64,000 bases of DNA from Cladobotryum mycophilum (GCA_036429605.1 JAVFKD010000002.1:2170001-2234000); one strand, 5' to 3'; positions 46,263 to 58,721 are shown, counted from the first letter of the stretch. The notes: generated from the letters alone by a model not told the origin. Numbers and translations are program-made.

Positions 46263-46970
46263 TCTCCGTAAGGTTTTCTGCGTCGTCTATTTCATAAAGA
46301 GGAATCAGAATCATTCCATGTATCACGACGTTACGTGAAGGTTGAAATGCTTTCGTTCTTAAATGCTTTCGTTCTTGTCGGACTTGATGTAGGCGTGTCT
46401 ATCTAGGTGCAGCCTAATATTCAGCCCGTCGATGGAAGATCTACCCCGCACGCTAGTCTCGTTGTCTTATATACTGTCACGTTCCGGGCGTTTCCTAAGG
46501 AGGATAGCCTGGGTCGTAGGGTACTGGACGTTAGTGGTAGATTAGGGTAAGGCTGAGCAAAGAGATTCTTGGTGACAGTTCAAGTATTAGGTAGCTATGG
46601 TGAACAATTGTATCAACGACTGGCTATCTAACTATGTAGATGGTAATGACCTAAGGTTATATACAAATGAGATCTTTTTGGATCAGTGATGATTGTACTG
46701 AGCCATTCTGATTCGGTCTCAGTGTTGGTCAGTATGATCTTTTCCAAGCCGTTGTGCGGGATCAGTCCGAGCTAGGATTGCCGGTATAGATTGTGGAAAT
46801 TGCAGATCTGTGTAACCCAAACTCTTGGCACACTTAAATTCAAGCTACTAGGTAGCTTTCCGCTGTCAAAGCGTTATCCGAGGCACCTCAGGTTAATAAG
46901 GAATGCATTCCTACCCAGTTAGCTAGATTTAACACAATCAATCAATTATCCATGTTATAAGCCCGCTCGC
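46263..46970. other. AT-rich spacer, no gene seen
   Basis: Contains a direct duplication of the phrase AAATGCTTTCGTTCTT near 46348-46376 and short AT-rich tracts. No coding region supported. Confidence 0.4.
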
Positions 46971-47170
46971 AAAGAGGCTCAGACACGAGTATAATAGGTT
47001 ACTCCAGCCTAGCACTACCCTATTCAGTGTATATATGATTTTCCACAAAAGATAGCTACTAGAGTAAGAAATAGATAAAGGCCACGAACGGATAAAAGGA
47101 AACATGACTTACTAGCAGAAAATATCAGATTCATCAAGATTAAGCAGTTTTGATCAAAGGCCAGATTTTC
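46971..47170 (-). repeat. Diverged repeat, copy A (matches copy B at about 62180-62372)
   Basis: About 200 bases recur in the same orientation 15 kb to the right with roughly 80 percent identity by eye. Most differences are G/A or C/T transitions, with CA/TG to TA type changes. On the minus strand the segment includes the end of a coding-like stretch and a GTAAGT donor, so it may be a duplicated gene fragment and not a transposon. Confidence 0.7.
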
Positions 47171-47365
47171 AGTCGTCTTGGATAGACTCAAAAAGTCCAG
47201 TACCGAAGAGTTGCGAATAGATTCAAGCTCTTTTAGATCATCTAGGCCATCAAGAGCAAGGCTTAACATGTAGCATTGCTGCTCAAGCTGTTGCTCTATA
47301 TGATCGAGTGGCCATAGCTTGTGCTCAGTAGGGACACAGTCGGCTTGATCCGTGGGTTCGGCCAT
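47113..47365 (-). pseudogene. Unidentified gene fragment, first exon only
   Basis: From ATG 47365 the frame reads MAEPTDQADCVPTEHKLWPL, then a helical Leu-rich stretch (DHIEQQLEQQCYMLSLALDGLDDLKEL, SLSKTTENLAFDQNCL) to a GTAAGT donor at 47112. I do not recognise the family. No downstream exon could be joined. The last 50 bases are shared with repeat copy B, whose equivalent frame is broken. It is listed as a relic, although a small expressed exon cannot be excluded. Confidence 0.3.
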
Positions 47366-47726
47366 GACGTGCGATTGATCGTACCACGGGTTGCTGTAGT
47401 ACATAACGGCACACACTTGGATCTGAATAGGGGATCTGTGTACTTTGGCTAGCATAACTATTAGTGTGCATAACCCCGCAAAAGTCCACGCGGATTCTCC
47501 CCGCTCAACTGAATGATGGAATCCAACCTTAAACAGCTGTATCCAGTTACATTTCTTTTTTACTGTTGTATTTGGGCGTCCGAGGCTCAACGTCAGGTTT
47601 CATTACACCAGTAATGTGCGGATTATGCAGTCATGTAGCCTCAATGCTTAACTTCACCCGTCCAACGCGACTTTCTGTCGTGTTCTAAAATCACCCTCTG
47701 GGATATCTAACGCTATGATCTAGGCA
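47366..47726. other. Spacer between gene relic and PKS 3' end
   Basis: No gene seen; an in-frame extension of the relic above lacks its own ATG. Confidence 0.4.
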
Positions 47727-50700
47727 CTATTCTATAGCTATCAGATCGCGGATCGCCTTCCACAGCAGCTCATGGTTATTCTGCACCGACCAATGGTTCC
47801 CATCCATCTCAATCAGATTAAACTGCTTGGTCTGAGCCGCCCATCCTGCAACCTCCTCGGGATAAACAACGTCGTCCTTACGCGCGACAATAGCAGTAAT
47901 GGGCACGTCGAGCGCCTCTTCTTCTGTAAACTGGTATTCTAGAAGTAGCGGAGCATCTTTTCTCATCATGGGTAGGATGGACATGGCAAAGTCGGCACCT
48001 TCAACGTACTGCGAGACTGCCACCATATACTCTGCGCTGTAGTCATGCACAGACGACTGGAGAAACTGCTCACGTCGCTGCAACCAGTAGGCAAGCTGCG
48101 GAGCAATCGTGGTCATGATCATCAGCCGTGGGAGCGGCTTTCCCTGTCGTCGCAGCACTCTAATAACTTCAAAGGCAATGATCCCTCCCATAGAGTGACC
48201 CCACAACACGTCTGCTGGTCCTACTGAATCTTCCAGCTGCCTCGCAACCTCTTCAATAATCTCTGAAATAGTTGCCGGCATGGGCTCGTCTACTCGACTC
48301 TCTCGACCAGGCAATTGGACCGCAATTGGATCCATCCCTTCCGGAGGGTGCAGGAGAAAGTGATTGAACTGAGAGGCAGCGCCCCCCATGGCATGGAAAC
48401 AAATCACACGTCGACCAGAGCCAGTGCCGCGAATCAGCCACGGTGACAGTACCGTCAGCCCTTTTGGTAGGGCGACATCTGACTGGCTGTCAACAAGCTC
48501 TGTCGAGGCTTGTGCGTCTGCAGAGCTTTTGCTAAGCGAGCTATGTAACTCTTCAGCTATTTGTAGAAGAGACGGGCCTTGGAAAAGCCTCATGAGGGCG
48601 TATGTCACTTGAAACTCCCGCAAGATCATGCCTCGCAGCTGTGTGAGTATCAGGGAGTCGAACGCGTATTGATCGATCCTCTCTGTCACGGAAATCCGGC
48701 TGGGCTCGAGCCCCACGAGTTTGGCAAGTCCGGCATGTAATGTTTCTGCGATCAACTCCAGCCTCTCTGGACCCGAGAGGTTAGCCATTGATCTACTGGA
48801 CTCGGAATCGATGTTTTCCTCTCGTTCACTACCTAGCCCCAGGTAGAGTCCATCGTTGAGGAGGTGAGGGTGTGCTTTGAGATATATCGAGAAATCAAGA
48901 CCTAGTGCCAGTCTTTGTGTTGCGTCCTGGAGCATCATACGTTCGAAGAGAGAGAGAGCAGCGGGCAGACAAGTGAGGGACATTCCTTGCATTGTCAAGT
49001 CTTCCACCACCTGTTCCGGGTTGGCGGTCTTACCAACCATTCCGGCATACTGTTCCAGAACTCCAAGGTTCAGCGATAGCCCGGGTAAGCCTAACGACCG
49101 ACGATGGTGTGCTAGCGAATCAAGAAACTGGTTCGCAGCTGCATAGCTGAATCCACTGGTGATGCCTATGATAGCACTTATGGACGAGGTCATGATGAAA
49201 AAGTCCAGATCCTTGTCCTGAGTAGCCAAATGCATGTTCCAGGCTCCGATCGCCTTGGGCCCAAACACATTCCAAAAGTCCTCCGTGGTGGTTTCGTAAC
49301 AAAATGCACTCTGTACGACGCCAGCACAGTGTATGACACCCGCAACAGGTGGCCAGCTTATTCCCTCCTTAAAGAGCGACGTGATAGCAGCGGTGTCATT
49401 GACATCTGCATTTTTTATGGTCACCACCGCCCCCTGTTGCTGCATATTTGCGACAATTGCTTGGTCCTCAGCGGTTTAAGTCCGGAACGACTAATAAGCA
49501 AGAGATGCCTAGCTCCTCGGTCAACCAAGAACCGAGCCAGGTGAATGCCGAACCCAGTTGTTCCTCCAGTGATAAGGTAACTTTTATTACCATGCAGCTG
49601 CAGCCGATTTAGCGGAGCTACATCAACGTGAGTATCTTCCGGCATCTCGATAGCAACCTTTCCGACCACAGCAGACCGAGATAGAGTCTGTAAGGCTGTG
49701 GATACCTCTGTGATTGGATACTTTGTGACTAGAGGAGGCATCAATTGACCGGCCTCAAACAGGGCACGGACCTCGTTCAACATACGCTGATATAACTGAG
49801 GCTTCTGCCGAGCCAACCGGTCAAGGTCGATTGCAAAGAATGAACGATTGTCGCCAAACTGTTCGAGGCCAAGCGGCATATTCTGGTAGATATCCGTTTT
49901 ACCAATCTCCAAGAAACGTCCGAATGGAGCTAGACAAGCGAGAGACTGAGTGAACAGGGGGCCTATCAGGGAGTTAAGCACCAAGTCCACGCCTAAACCC
50001 CCTGTTGCCTTCTTGACTTCGTCGTGGAAGGACGGTGACCTAGAATCGAACACGCCTTCAACACCCATTTCAGATACTCGGGCCCGACGCTCAGGGCTTC
50101 CGGCTGTCGCAAACACGCGAGCCCCAAAGTGCTGGGCCATTTGGATGGCTGCAACACCAACCCCGCCGGCTCCAGCGTGAATGAGGACACTGTCCCCGCG
50201 GCCCATTCGTCCCAGGTATACCAGAGCATAATATGCCGTCAGATAAACAACAGGAACGCAGGCTGCCTCGGCCATGGTCAACGAGGAGGGAAGTGGCACA
50301 ACGAGTCTATAGTCAGTAACCACCAAACCTGCCAAGCCATTGGCAACTCCACCCATGACTGAGACACCAACGTCTAAGCCTCGTACATTTCCACCCATCT
50401 GCAGGACGCGTCCAGCGACTTCGATACCGAGCTCTTGTCCTCCCAACCCGCCGGCTGTAGCTCTCTCACTAAGAAGGCCTAACCCATTCATAACATCCTT
50501 GTAGTTGAGGCCTGCAGCGTGAATCTCAATTGCAACTTCATCTGGACCTAAGTTTATCGGGGCTTGCTGCCGCATGATGATACCATCAAGTGAACCATTG
50601 ATAAGGTCCCGCTCGCAATGAAAATTCCCCCTCGTGCAGGGAGCGATATTGTAATATTCTTCTCTTTTTCGATATCCACAGTCACGAGCTCTTTGTAGAA

Positions 50701-53700
50701 GCGGCTTTCTGGTCGGATTGCTACGATCGTATCATCACGACCAAGACGGAATGTCCGTAATTCCTCCTCAAGCAGTGTGGTTTCCTCACTCATCTCATTC
50801 AAGGCAAGATCCACAACTCGGATGCGAGCTTGAGGGAACTCAGTTACCATGACTCGCACGGCTGCCTCCACAGATGAAGAAAGGGGGTTACATTGTGAGT
50901 CCATTGGGGTCATACAACCTCCTCTGGTGAGGACTATGACTGTAGAAGTACCTTGCTGCTTGTGGATCCAGCTGGCAACGCGCCTGAGTGCGCTGTATAT
51001 TCGCTCCGCCGTCATGCAAAGGTCGGGACTGTTGCTACTGGGCTCGACCACCGCGGGAACAATAAGAAGCGATCTTCGGTCCAGCCGAAATCCCCATTTG
51101 TCGCTGTCCCACTTGGTATCGGCGGTGTCTAAATCTACTTTGTGGATCAAGGTATTCGGAAAAGCTCTCTGTACCGGCGACAACCAGTCAAAGCCTGGAA
51201 GTTGTAAGTCAAGGGCAAGGATGTTGGGGAAGTCCACGTCCGCCCTTCTGAATTTCGGCTGCGAGGCTTCGGATTGAAAACAGAGCCGGTGTTCTCTTGA
51301 TACGCTTAAATTTTGACCCTGAAGGCGCTTTGCGGTAAGCCCGGTGACCACCGCAAGGACTCGGCCATTCTCATCGTACATTGAGGCATCGAGACGGAAC
51401 AACGTCTCATCACGCGATCTTATTTGTAGATGGGTAAAAGCCGCCGTGGCACCATCTGCATCGAATATTTGGACTCGATCCACGTGGTAAGGCAAATACA
51501 CAGCAGTGGGGTCGCCTTGATGCTGTATATCAGCAAACATCGTATGGCAGCAAGCGTCTAAAAGTGCAGGGTGGAACTTAAAGCGTGATGCCTCATGTTG
51601 ATAGGAAGGAGACAGTTGCGCATAGGAGAAGATTTCATTTCCCAGTCGCCATATACTCTTGATCGCTCTGAATGCCTCACCATACCGAAGACCAGATTTA
51701 TCGATTGTTCGGTAGAAGTGGTCTATGCGGACTTTGGTCCCTGCTTGGACGCGGTTTTTGACGCTCTCCATCGCCTCTGGGCTAGTGCCAGCTGACTGGT
51801 CAACAGAATTGATTCGTCCTCGCGAACAGATTTGCCATGAACTGTCTTTGGTGGAGTCTGCTGGACGGGATGCGATCACAAAGTCCTTTGCGGGGGACGT
51901 GATCTCAAACAGTATCTGGGGAGCAAAATCTTCAGCCGACGCCAGCACCACAGGGTGTTCGAATCGGAGATCCTCAAGCCAGACGTTCTTCTCATGTGGC
52001 ATGTGCTCCCTTGCACCCAGGAATGCTGCTTCGACATGTCCAGTCATTGGAAAGACCATCATGCCATCCACTATGTGCTCTGACAGAAATGGAGACACAC
52101 CAGTACTAAGTCTGAGACGTAGCGTGGCCCGACCATCACCGGTCAGACTAGTTGAGTCTCCAAAGAATGGATGTCGAGCTTTCCCTAGACGGTGCTGCTT
52201 GGCTTCTGGGTGTTCGAACCAGTAGTGCTGCCGTTGGAAAGCATATAACGGGAGGTCTACAACACGGCCGCCTCCTCCGTTAAAAGCCTGGATATCCGCA
52301 CTGACGCCAAGAGCGCTGGCAACACCGATGACACGTGAGATGGGCTCGAGATCGTTTTCCCTAACCATGGCTGGAAGAATGTGGGGAGACAGCTTCGCTG
52401 ACTCGGCAACTCCTCGAGTTCCAGAGACCAGGACGGGGTGTGGGCCGATTTCGATGAAGAAATTGTAGCCATCTGCAAGCATTCTTGTTACAGTTTCCAC
52501 ATACCGGACTGGCTTTCGTACGTTTTCGAACCAGTACTGGCCAGTCAGATGGGTTCCTGGCTCAACGCAGGCAGTAACAGTAGAGTAGAGAGGCACATTG
52601 GTAAGCTTGCTATCGGCTTTGGATAAAGTCTTGACGAGCTCTGCTTCTAAAGGATCCATGAAACGGCTGTGGTATGGAACATTTACGTTAACGAAGCGAG
52701 CAAATGAGCCGCGCTCCTGAAGCTCTTCGGCTAGCTGTTTCAAATGTTCCGTATCTCCTGCTAAAGTGGTCATTTTCGGACCATTGAGCGTTGCGATCTC
52801 GATTCTGTTACGCAATCCACGTCGAGCAATGAGCTGTTCTGCTTCTGTCGAGGAAACTCCAGTGGCTAACATGGACCCGGTCCCGCTTGCTTTGCTCTGG
52901 ATTGTGGACCTGAAATAGATGACATCGACGGCTTGTTCCAGGCTCAGCGCTCCGGCGATGTGGGCAGCTGCAACTTCGCCAATGGAGTGACCAGCTATCG
53001 CATCAGGCTCAACCCCATATGAAATCAAGGTCCTTGCCAATGCGATCTGAATGGCCGCTATGGCTGGCTGAACGATGGTAGTTTTGTTTAACCTTGATGG
53101 GTCATCATGGGCAGATATCTCAGCGATGATGGAAAATCCTGCTCGATATGTAAATATCACATCAAAATCAGCCAGAGAATCGCGAAATACAGCTTCTTGA
53201 GCCGCCAGCGCGGCGCCCATGCCTAACCACTGGCCACCTTGACCAGAAAAAACAAAGGCGACTTTAGGGGATGTATCTGGTCGCTTCTGCAGCGTCAGAA
53301 TGTCCTTTGATGTTTTACCGGAGCCGAGGATATCAAGTCGAGAACACAATTCGTCAACATGTGTCGCCGGGATGACGGAGGTGTGCTGATGACGGCTTCG
53401 GCGCATGTTTAGAGTATACGCGACGTTTTCTAGGCTCGGGTGTTCATGCCGAAGATGCGAAGCCAGTTCTACAGCCGCGCGTTCCATCGCTGACTCAGAT
53501 CGTGCAGACAGCAGGAAAACACGCGGTCTATGGCTGGATGGGTGAGAGATGGTGGTAACTGGCGGCTCCTCGAGTATAGCATGCGCATTTGTGCCTCCTG
53601 CGCCAAACGAGTTGACACCGACCCATATTTTCCGGTCTCGTGCCAGATGGATGACCTTCAATGGTATCGCAAGCCTCAGAGATTGAAAGTCAATAGATGG

Positions 53701-55075
53701 ATTGGGGGTCTTATGATTCAATTGTGGGGGAATCGCTCCGTGGAAGGTTACCAGAGAAGCTTTGATGAAACCAGCGATACCGGCAGCTCCTTCAAGATGA
53801 CCGAAGTTTCCCTTGAGCGAGGCGATCCATAGGGGCTCGTCATCTTTGGACCTCAACTGCCCTAACTGTTTGCCTAAAGCTCTGGCTTCAATCGGATCTC
53901 CGACCACAGTTCCCGGGCCGTGGGCTTCCACATAACGGACTTTTGCTGGATCGATGCCGGACTGCGCATAGAGTGATTGCAGCAGTGCGCTTTGCGCCTT
54001 CACACTTGGGACTGTGAAGCCTTCTGGAGTGTACCCGTCCTGATTTACTAGCGAGCCGCGGATCAGAGAGTAAATCCTGTCCCCATCGCTAATTGCTCGA
54101 CTGAGAGGCTTCAAGTACACGATCCCAACTCCTTCACTACGGACATATCCGTTCGCCGCTGCATCAAAAGATTTGCATGTCCCATCCGGAGAGAGGAAGC
54201 CGGCTTTGGACATGACGATAGTAGATTCAGGTCGCAATATCGCATTAACACCACCAGCAAGAGCGCCATCGCTTTCATGCGTCCAAATACTTTGACACGC
54301 CAAGTGCAAGGCGACGAGACTGCTAGAGCAAGCAGTGTCTATGGTGAGACTAGGACCTTGGAGGTTTAATCGATGAGACACGCGGTTTGCGATGCCACAG
54401 TTGGCAGGGCTGCAGCCGGTTCAAATATATCAAATAAATACGTACCGAAGTGACCTGCGCAAAATATCAAGTCTAATCAAATAAAAGTATCAGAGCATAC
54501 AAATTCTGTAAGCTGGTACATCTATTTGATTAGACTTGATATTTTGCGCAGGTCACTTCGGTACGTATTTATTTGATATATTTGAACCGGCTGCAGCCCT
54601 GACAGTTGGAAGTACCAAGTGCGACATGGGGACTGAGGTTATCTCGGACGTCGGCCGCGGTCTGAACAGTCAAGTGATCCGACGTGAAGTTTCCTAAAAA
54701 GACGCCTGTCCGGGACCCAGCGACTTGCTCCAAGGTAGTGCCAGAATCCTCGAGGGCATGAACACCTACCTCTAGGGCGATACGTTGCTGGGGATCGATT
54801 CTCGATGCTTCCGCAGGGTAGAAGCCAAAGAAATCGGCGTCAAACTCGTAGATATCATCAACAAATCCGCCCCTGTGGTTTCTGATAGATCCATACTTTC
54901 GAGGGTCTTGATCATCATAGAAAGAAGACGCATCGAAGCGGTCGGCTGGAACCTCGGATAATTTGTCGATACCATCGCGGAGGGTTTCCCAAAAGGCTTT
55001 CACAGTGGTGACTCCGCCAGGGAAGCGACATCCTATGCCAACCACAGCGATGGGCTCCCGGCTTGGAGTGATCAT
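47727..55075 (-). pseudogene. Reducing type I polyketide synthase, KS-AT-DH-ER-KR-ACP-TE, disrupted
   Basis: Starts at ATG 55075 (EPIAVVGIGCRFPGG). Domains in order: KS (DTACSSSLVALHLA, EAHGPGTVVGDP, GNFGHLEGAAG); AT (VFSGQGGQWLGMG, GHSIGEVAAAHIAGAL); DH (SEHIVDGMMVFPMTGHVEAA); a long region without recognisable methyltransferase motifs; ER (AGLNYKDVMNGLG, AGAGGVGVAAIQMA); KR (YLITGGTTGFGIHLARFLVDRG, SFSYAAANQ-like SGFSYAAANQF); ACP (YAFDSLILTQLRG); TE (WGHSMGG, DGNHWSV). Three lesions: a 197-bp MITE in the KS at 54405-54601, a one-base frame break near 50596-50604 before the ER, and another near 49468-49472 inside the KR. Discounting the insert with one duplicate target site and allowing one base at each break leaves 7146 bases, a whole number of codons. 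The frames between lesions are otherwise fully open and motifs intact, so decay is recent. The product is unknown. Confidence 0.9.
54405..54601. mobile_element. hAT-type MITE inserted in the PKS ketosynthase
   Basis: A 197-bp element with perfect 79-bp terminal inverted repeats (54405-54483 and 54523-54601) and a 39-bp centre. Termini are CAGGGCTGCAGCCGG and its complement. It is flanked by the direct 8-bp duplication ACAGTTGG (54397-54404 and 54602-54609). An 8-bp target duplication and CAGGG ends are marks of the hAT superfamily. It has no coding capacity, so it is non-autonomous. On the coding strand it separates VALGTSNC from NCGIANRVSHRL. The net insertion of 205 bases also shifts the frame. 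Identical arms suggest recent insertion. Confidence 0.93.
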
Positions 55076-56526
55076 ATCGTGTGATTACGAGGTGCTCGTG
55101 CAGGATCTATGAAGACCTATAGAATGCCAGAATGAAGATGCAGGGGTTGAGAGTCGATTAATCGAAAATACCTAATTATCGGAGCGAGTCGTGCATTGAC
55201 AGAACTCTCCACAAGTAAACGTACCTGATCAAGGCACCACATTTATAATTTCAACAAAACAAACAAAATAGCTATGATTGTACAGAGTACTCCGTACAAG
55301 CTAGGGTATTACTACATGTTTCTGTGCTATTATTGCTTGCCATCCAGGTTTCACCTAACCTAATGGAGCGAACACCAGATAGAGTACTCTAATGCAGCCT
55401 ATCGCGATAACAGGGCTGCTACTACCTAGTAAGCCAGATGGGGTGAAATACCTGTTACCTAATAGTTGGCCATATTACGTTTTGAGTACTCCGTACATCG
55501 GACTCTATGCGACTATGCCGACTGGGGTTGATTGTAGATCCAATAATGTTATCATGTAGATCAACTGCCGGTAAGTGACAATATTTTATATACTTGTTTG
55601 TCTAATTCATTCATTCATCCCTTGTAGCAACCGTGGGTGCAGTAAGAGCGAATAGTAGTGAAACATGCACGTGGCTAGTGGTTGAGTGTGGTTAGTTGTC
55701 TCAGCTGTCTGGACTGATCACGGATCCTTAAGATTAATTTTCACTACGGAGTACAGGTAGCTTATACTAGCGTATACTCGGATAGACTGGCTGCTCGACC
55801 TAATCAGGCCTGCCTGCGCATGGCGAGTCTGATCTGTTCCCTAAGGAATAAACCGGGACAGATTTGCTGATGGGGATCTGGACAGTGATGAGCAATAAGA
55901 GATACACTGTGATTAGGGTAGAATAGGTATTTGTGCTGAATGAGGCTTGCTGATGGCTTATCTGGGCTATATGACAAATGCGGATCAGTTGGTCTTTTAT
56001 ACTCCGTACATAGTAAACGCTTGAACCGCGATAACTCCTTAGCGTTCAAGTTCATGATATAGAACAACTTCAACAATAATCGGTGTTTCAGCCCCACACG
56101 GACCAGTTCCCTATACTCAGTCATGCGTCTGCCATCAACTACTTGTAGGTGATTCGAGGAACTTGAAACGGATTAAGCTTGCATGTCGCCTTCTCCACTC
56201 TAACCTTTGCCTCTGAACGTCGCCTTACATCAATATGTTAAGCGTGACACAACTACATACTTACTCATTTCATCCGCAGGTCCAAACCCATCAGTAGAAT
56301 GCCACGTACTTTAGATCCAAAGAAAGGAATGGCTGCCAACCCCTATGTGGGAGTCGAATCAAATGTGTGCAGGTCCGAGGTTAGTATATATATGCATTAA
56401 AGTTATCTTCTCAATTCTAATATCTGAAATGTTCAACCAGTTTTAAAGTTCTATTACGCAATGTATATTCCATCAACAATAAATTCAATTAGGTGACAAT
56501 CCTATTTACATTCATCTCGCTCAAAT
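55076..56526. other. PKS upstream region, no supported gene
   Basis: AT-rich. Four copies of the word TACTCCGTA(C) or its complement occur at 55287-55297, 55486-55496, 55745-55754 and 56000-56009. A 106-codon open frame at 55804-56124 has no domain character. The rightmost 250 bases are the 3' flank of the TauD-family gene. Confidence 0.5.
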
Positions 56527-57775
56527 TTAAGCACTCTTGCTCAAAGCCTCGCGTCGGGACGTGCTGTTAGGGTCAAGGTATGGTCGCTCACCAAGACCGA
56601 CAGCTCGGTTTCCAAATCGCTCGCCCTGGCCATCGTAATCAAAGGTAGCAGTGTGGAAGACGCTCCGGTTGTCCCAGATAGCTAGTCCAAATGTTAGTAA
56701 GGGATACTCTTTGTATTAACAAGAAAACTTACCAATATCGTTAGGGTTCTGCCACTTGAATCGAACCTGCAAGTCGTGGCCATTGTAAACGAGCTCAAGG
56801 AACCAGTCAAGCAGCTTCTTGCTCTCTTCTTCGGTCAAGCTGTTGATGTGTCGGACATGGCCGCCAACGGGAAAGACGCTCTTCCATCCGGTTACTGGGT
56901 TGGTGCGAACAACAGGGTGAATGGCCTTGAGAGTGCTTCCAACATTCTCGGGGGCGCCACGAGGCTTGTCGTAAAGCTCGAAGCCAGATCGCTTAGCAAT
57001 ATCGGCGAAACCAGGCTGCTCAAAGGTGGCGGTCAAGCTCTCAAGGAACTTCTGGTAAGGCTCACTGATGCGGTCGTAGATTTCGTATCCGGAAGCCCAG
57101 AGAGTGTCTGACGCTGGTTAGCTTCTCATTATTCTCGTTATATGCATCGCATCGCATCATTACTTACCCCCACCGGTCTTGGGCAGCTGAGTGAGTCTCA
57201 GTGAAGTGTAATCGGCTGGCACGGGCTCGAAAGCGATGTCACTGTGCCATTGACCAGCCTTCTGCTTCTTGGGGCTGAGTTCATCAGCTTTGTCCTTCTT
57301 GTAGAACTTTTGGTGCTGAACAGAGCTGATGGTGCTAATCTCCGGGTCACTGCCGCCGAGCTCTCGCTCAGAGTTCAAAATGGGGTGAATGTGAAGACCA
57401 GAGGTGGCAGGTCGTCCAGTTAGCTTGCCAAGTCTTAGGATGAGCTCCTTTTGGAGTTCGTTGCTGAGGTCATCTTGAGCGCGGAAGAAGACGACACCTC
57501 TCTCGGAAACTTGAAGGTGTTAGTGATCCACTCTAGCTAGCATCAGGGCTATCATACGTACTGGTGATGGCGAGCTCGCGAAGAAGCTCATCAGAGTTGG
57601 GAGCGTTGAGCCACTCAACCAGCTTGGCCTGAGGAAATTCGCGACCAATAACAGGAGTGATGTCAAAGGACTCGAACTTTTCTAGGAGTCCAGTGGTCTT
57701 GATGGGCTCCTGAAACTTGTTCTTGGTGGGAACAGCGTGGATAGCAACGGGGTGCTCGACTGCTGAAGGGGCCAT
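56527..57775 (-). CDS. TauD-family 2-oxoglutarate-dependent dioxygenase, probable sulfonate/taurine dioxygenase
   Basis: Four exons (57562-57775, 57168-57509, 56733-57107, 56527-56681) encode 361 residues, and all junctions keep phase. Fe(II) ligands are visible: GQWHSDIAFEPVPADYT carries the HxD pair and WDNRSVFHTATFDYDGQGERFGNRAVGLGERP carries the distal His and the 2-oxoglutarate Arg region. Also seen are ISERGVVFFRAQDDL, LTGRPATSGLHIHPI, LPKTGGDTLWASGYE and IHPVVRTNPVTGWKSVFPVGGHVRHI, all typical of yeast Jlp1-like enzymes. These release sulfite from sulfonates or act on sulfate esters. The gene is divergent from an ACS-family transporter, with two CYS3-type sites between them, which supports a role in sulfur scavenging. 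Exact substrate unknown. Confidence 0.9.
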
Positions 57776-58392
57776 GGTGACGATACTTTCTGAAGAAGCT
57801 AGATGGTGGATTGGCTAAGAAGTGTCACTGGAATTGACCAAGCGGAATATCATGCAAGGTGAAGGCAGGTCATGTTATATACACTCAAAACCTACGATTG
57901 TAGCCACTACATGATAATTTATCTGTCTTTCTGCTGTATAACGTTTGATTCAATATCCATGACCCATGCGCCGACGTTGCATGTTCCAGTTCCTAGCATG
58001 TGCTCAGCCGGGAACCTCGCAAGCCAATAATTGTCAAGCAACTTTTCGACATCAACTAGTCGATGGCGTCAATAGGGAGAGTAATCAACGCCATAAAGAC
58101 TTGTACGACCTCTCAATGGGACAGCTCGAGGTAGATGCCAAGTCATTGACATGGGATAATCGGGTACGTCGGCGCGCAATTGACGAGTTCTAGCCGGGCC
58201 GTCGGTACAAGCTGAACAATGTGCATTAGGTGATTGCGTGATTGCGGAGAGGATGTGTATTCCATGTCCTACGGCTCGTGAAGCATGCATCAACATCTCG
58301 GACTTGCTCCCGGTGGAAGCGACTATCCGGTGGCTCGGGACCACTCAGCATCGCGGGATATGCGACGGCGTCATGTTTCAAGTATTGGCTGG

Positions 58393-58402
58393 ATGACATC
58401 AT
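58393..58402. promoter_or_regulatory. CYS3/MetR-type binding site ATGACATCAT
   Basis: Perfect match to ATGRYRYCAT, the consensus of the Neurospora CYS3 bZIP sulfur regulator, between the TauD-family and transporter genes. Confidence 0.55.
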
Positions 58403-58721
58403 AAGCGAGCTCCGCAGCATATGAGCTTCATCTCGGTAAAGATCCGACTGAAGCACCTGTGCTTCTCGGCCGTGGGGTAACGGGCAAGATTATCCGCGGC
58501 CCCCTCAGCTTCGCGATCACATCAATGCATCATCGAAGCACGACAGCAGCAACGGGTCGCCGTCCATTGGGTCGCCATACTCTAATACAGCTACGGAAGT
58601 CGCACCCCCAAGCAGGCATGTTCATAAATCGTCCTGAATTCTCTTATCTCGGGAGATTGGGATTGGGATTGCGTGCTCATGCACACTTTGTGTTTTGGAT
58701 AGTTATCACCGAGTTAGAGTG

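Noticed and set aside
55804..56124. Minus-strand open frame of 106 codons upstream of the PKS
   Set aside because: Composition is not domain-like and the region is full of short repeats.
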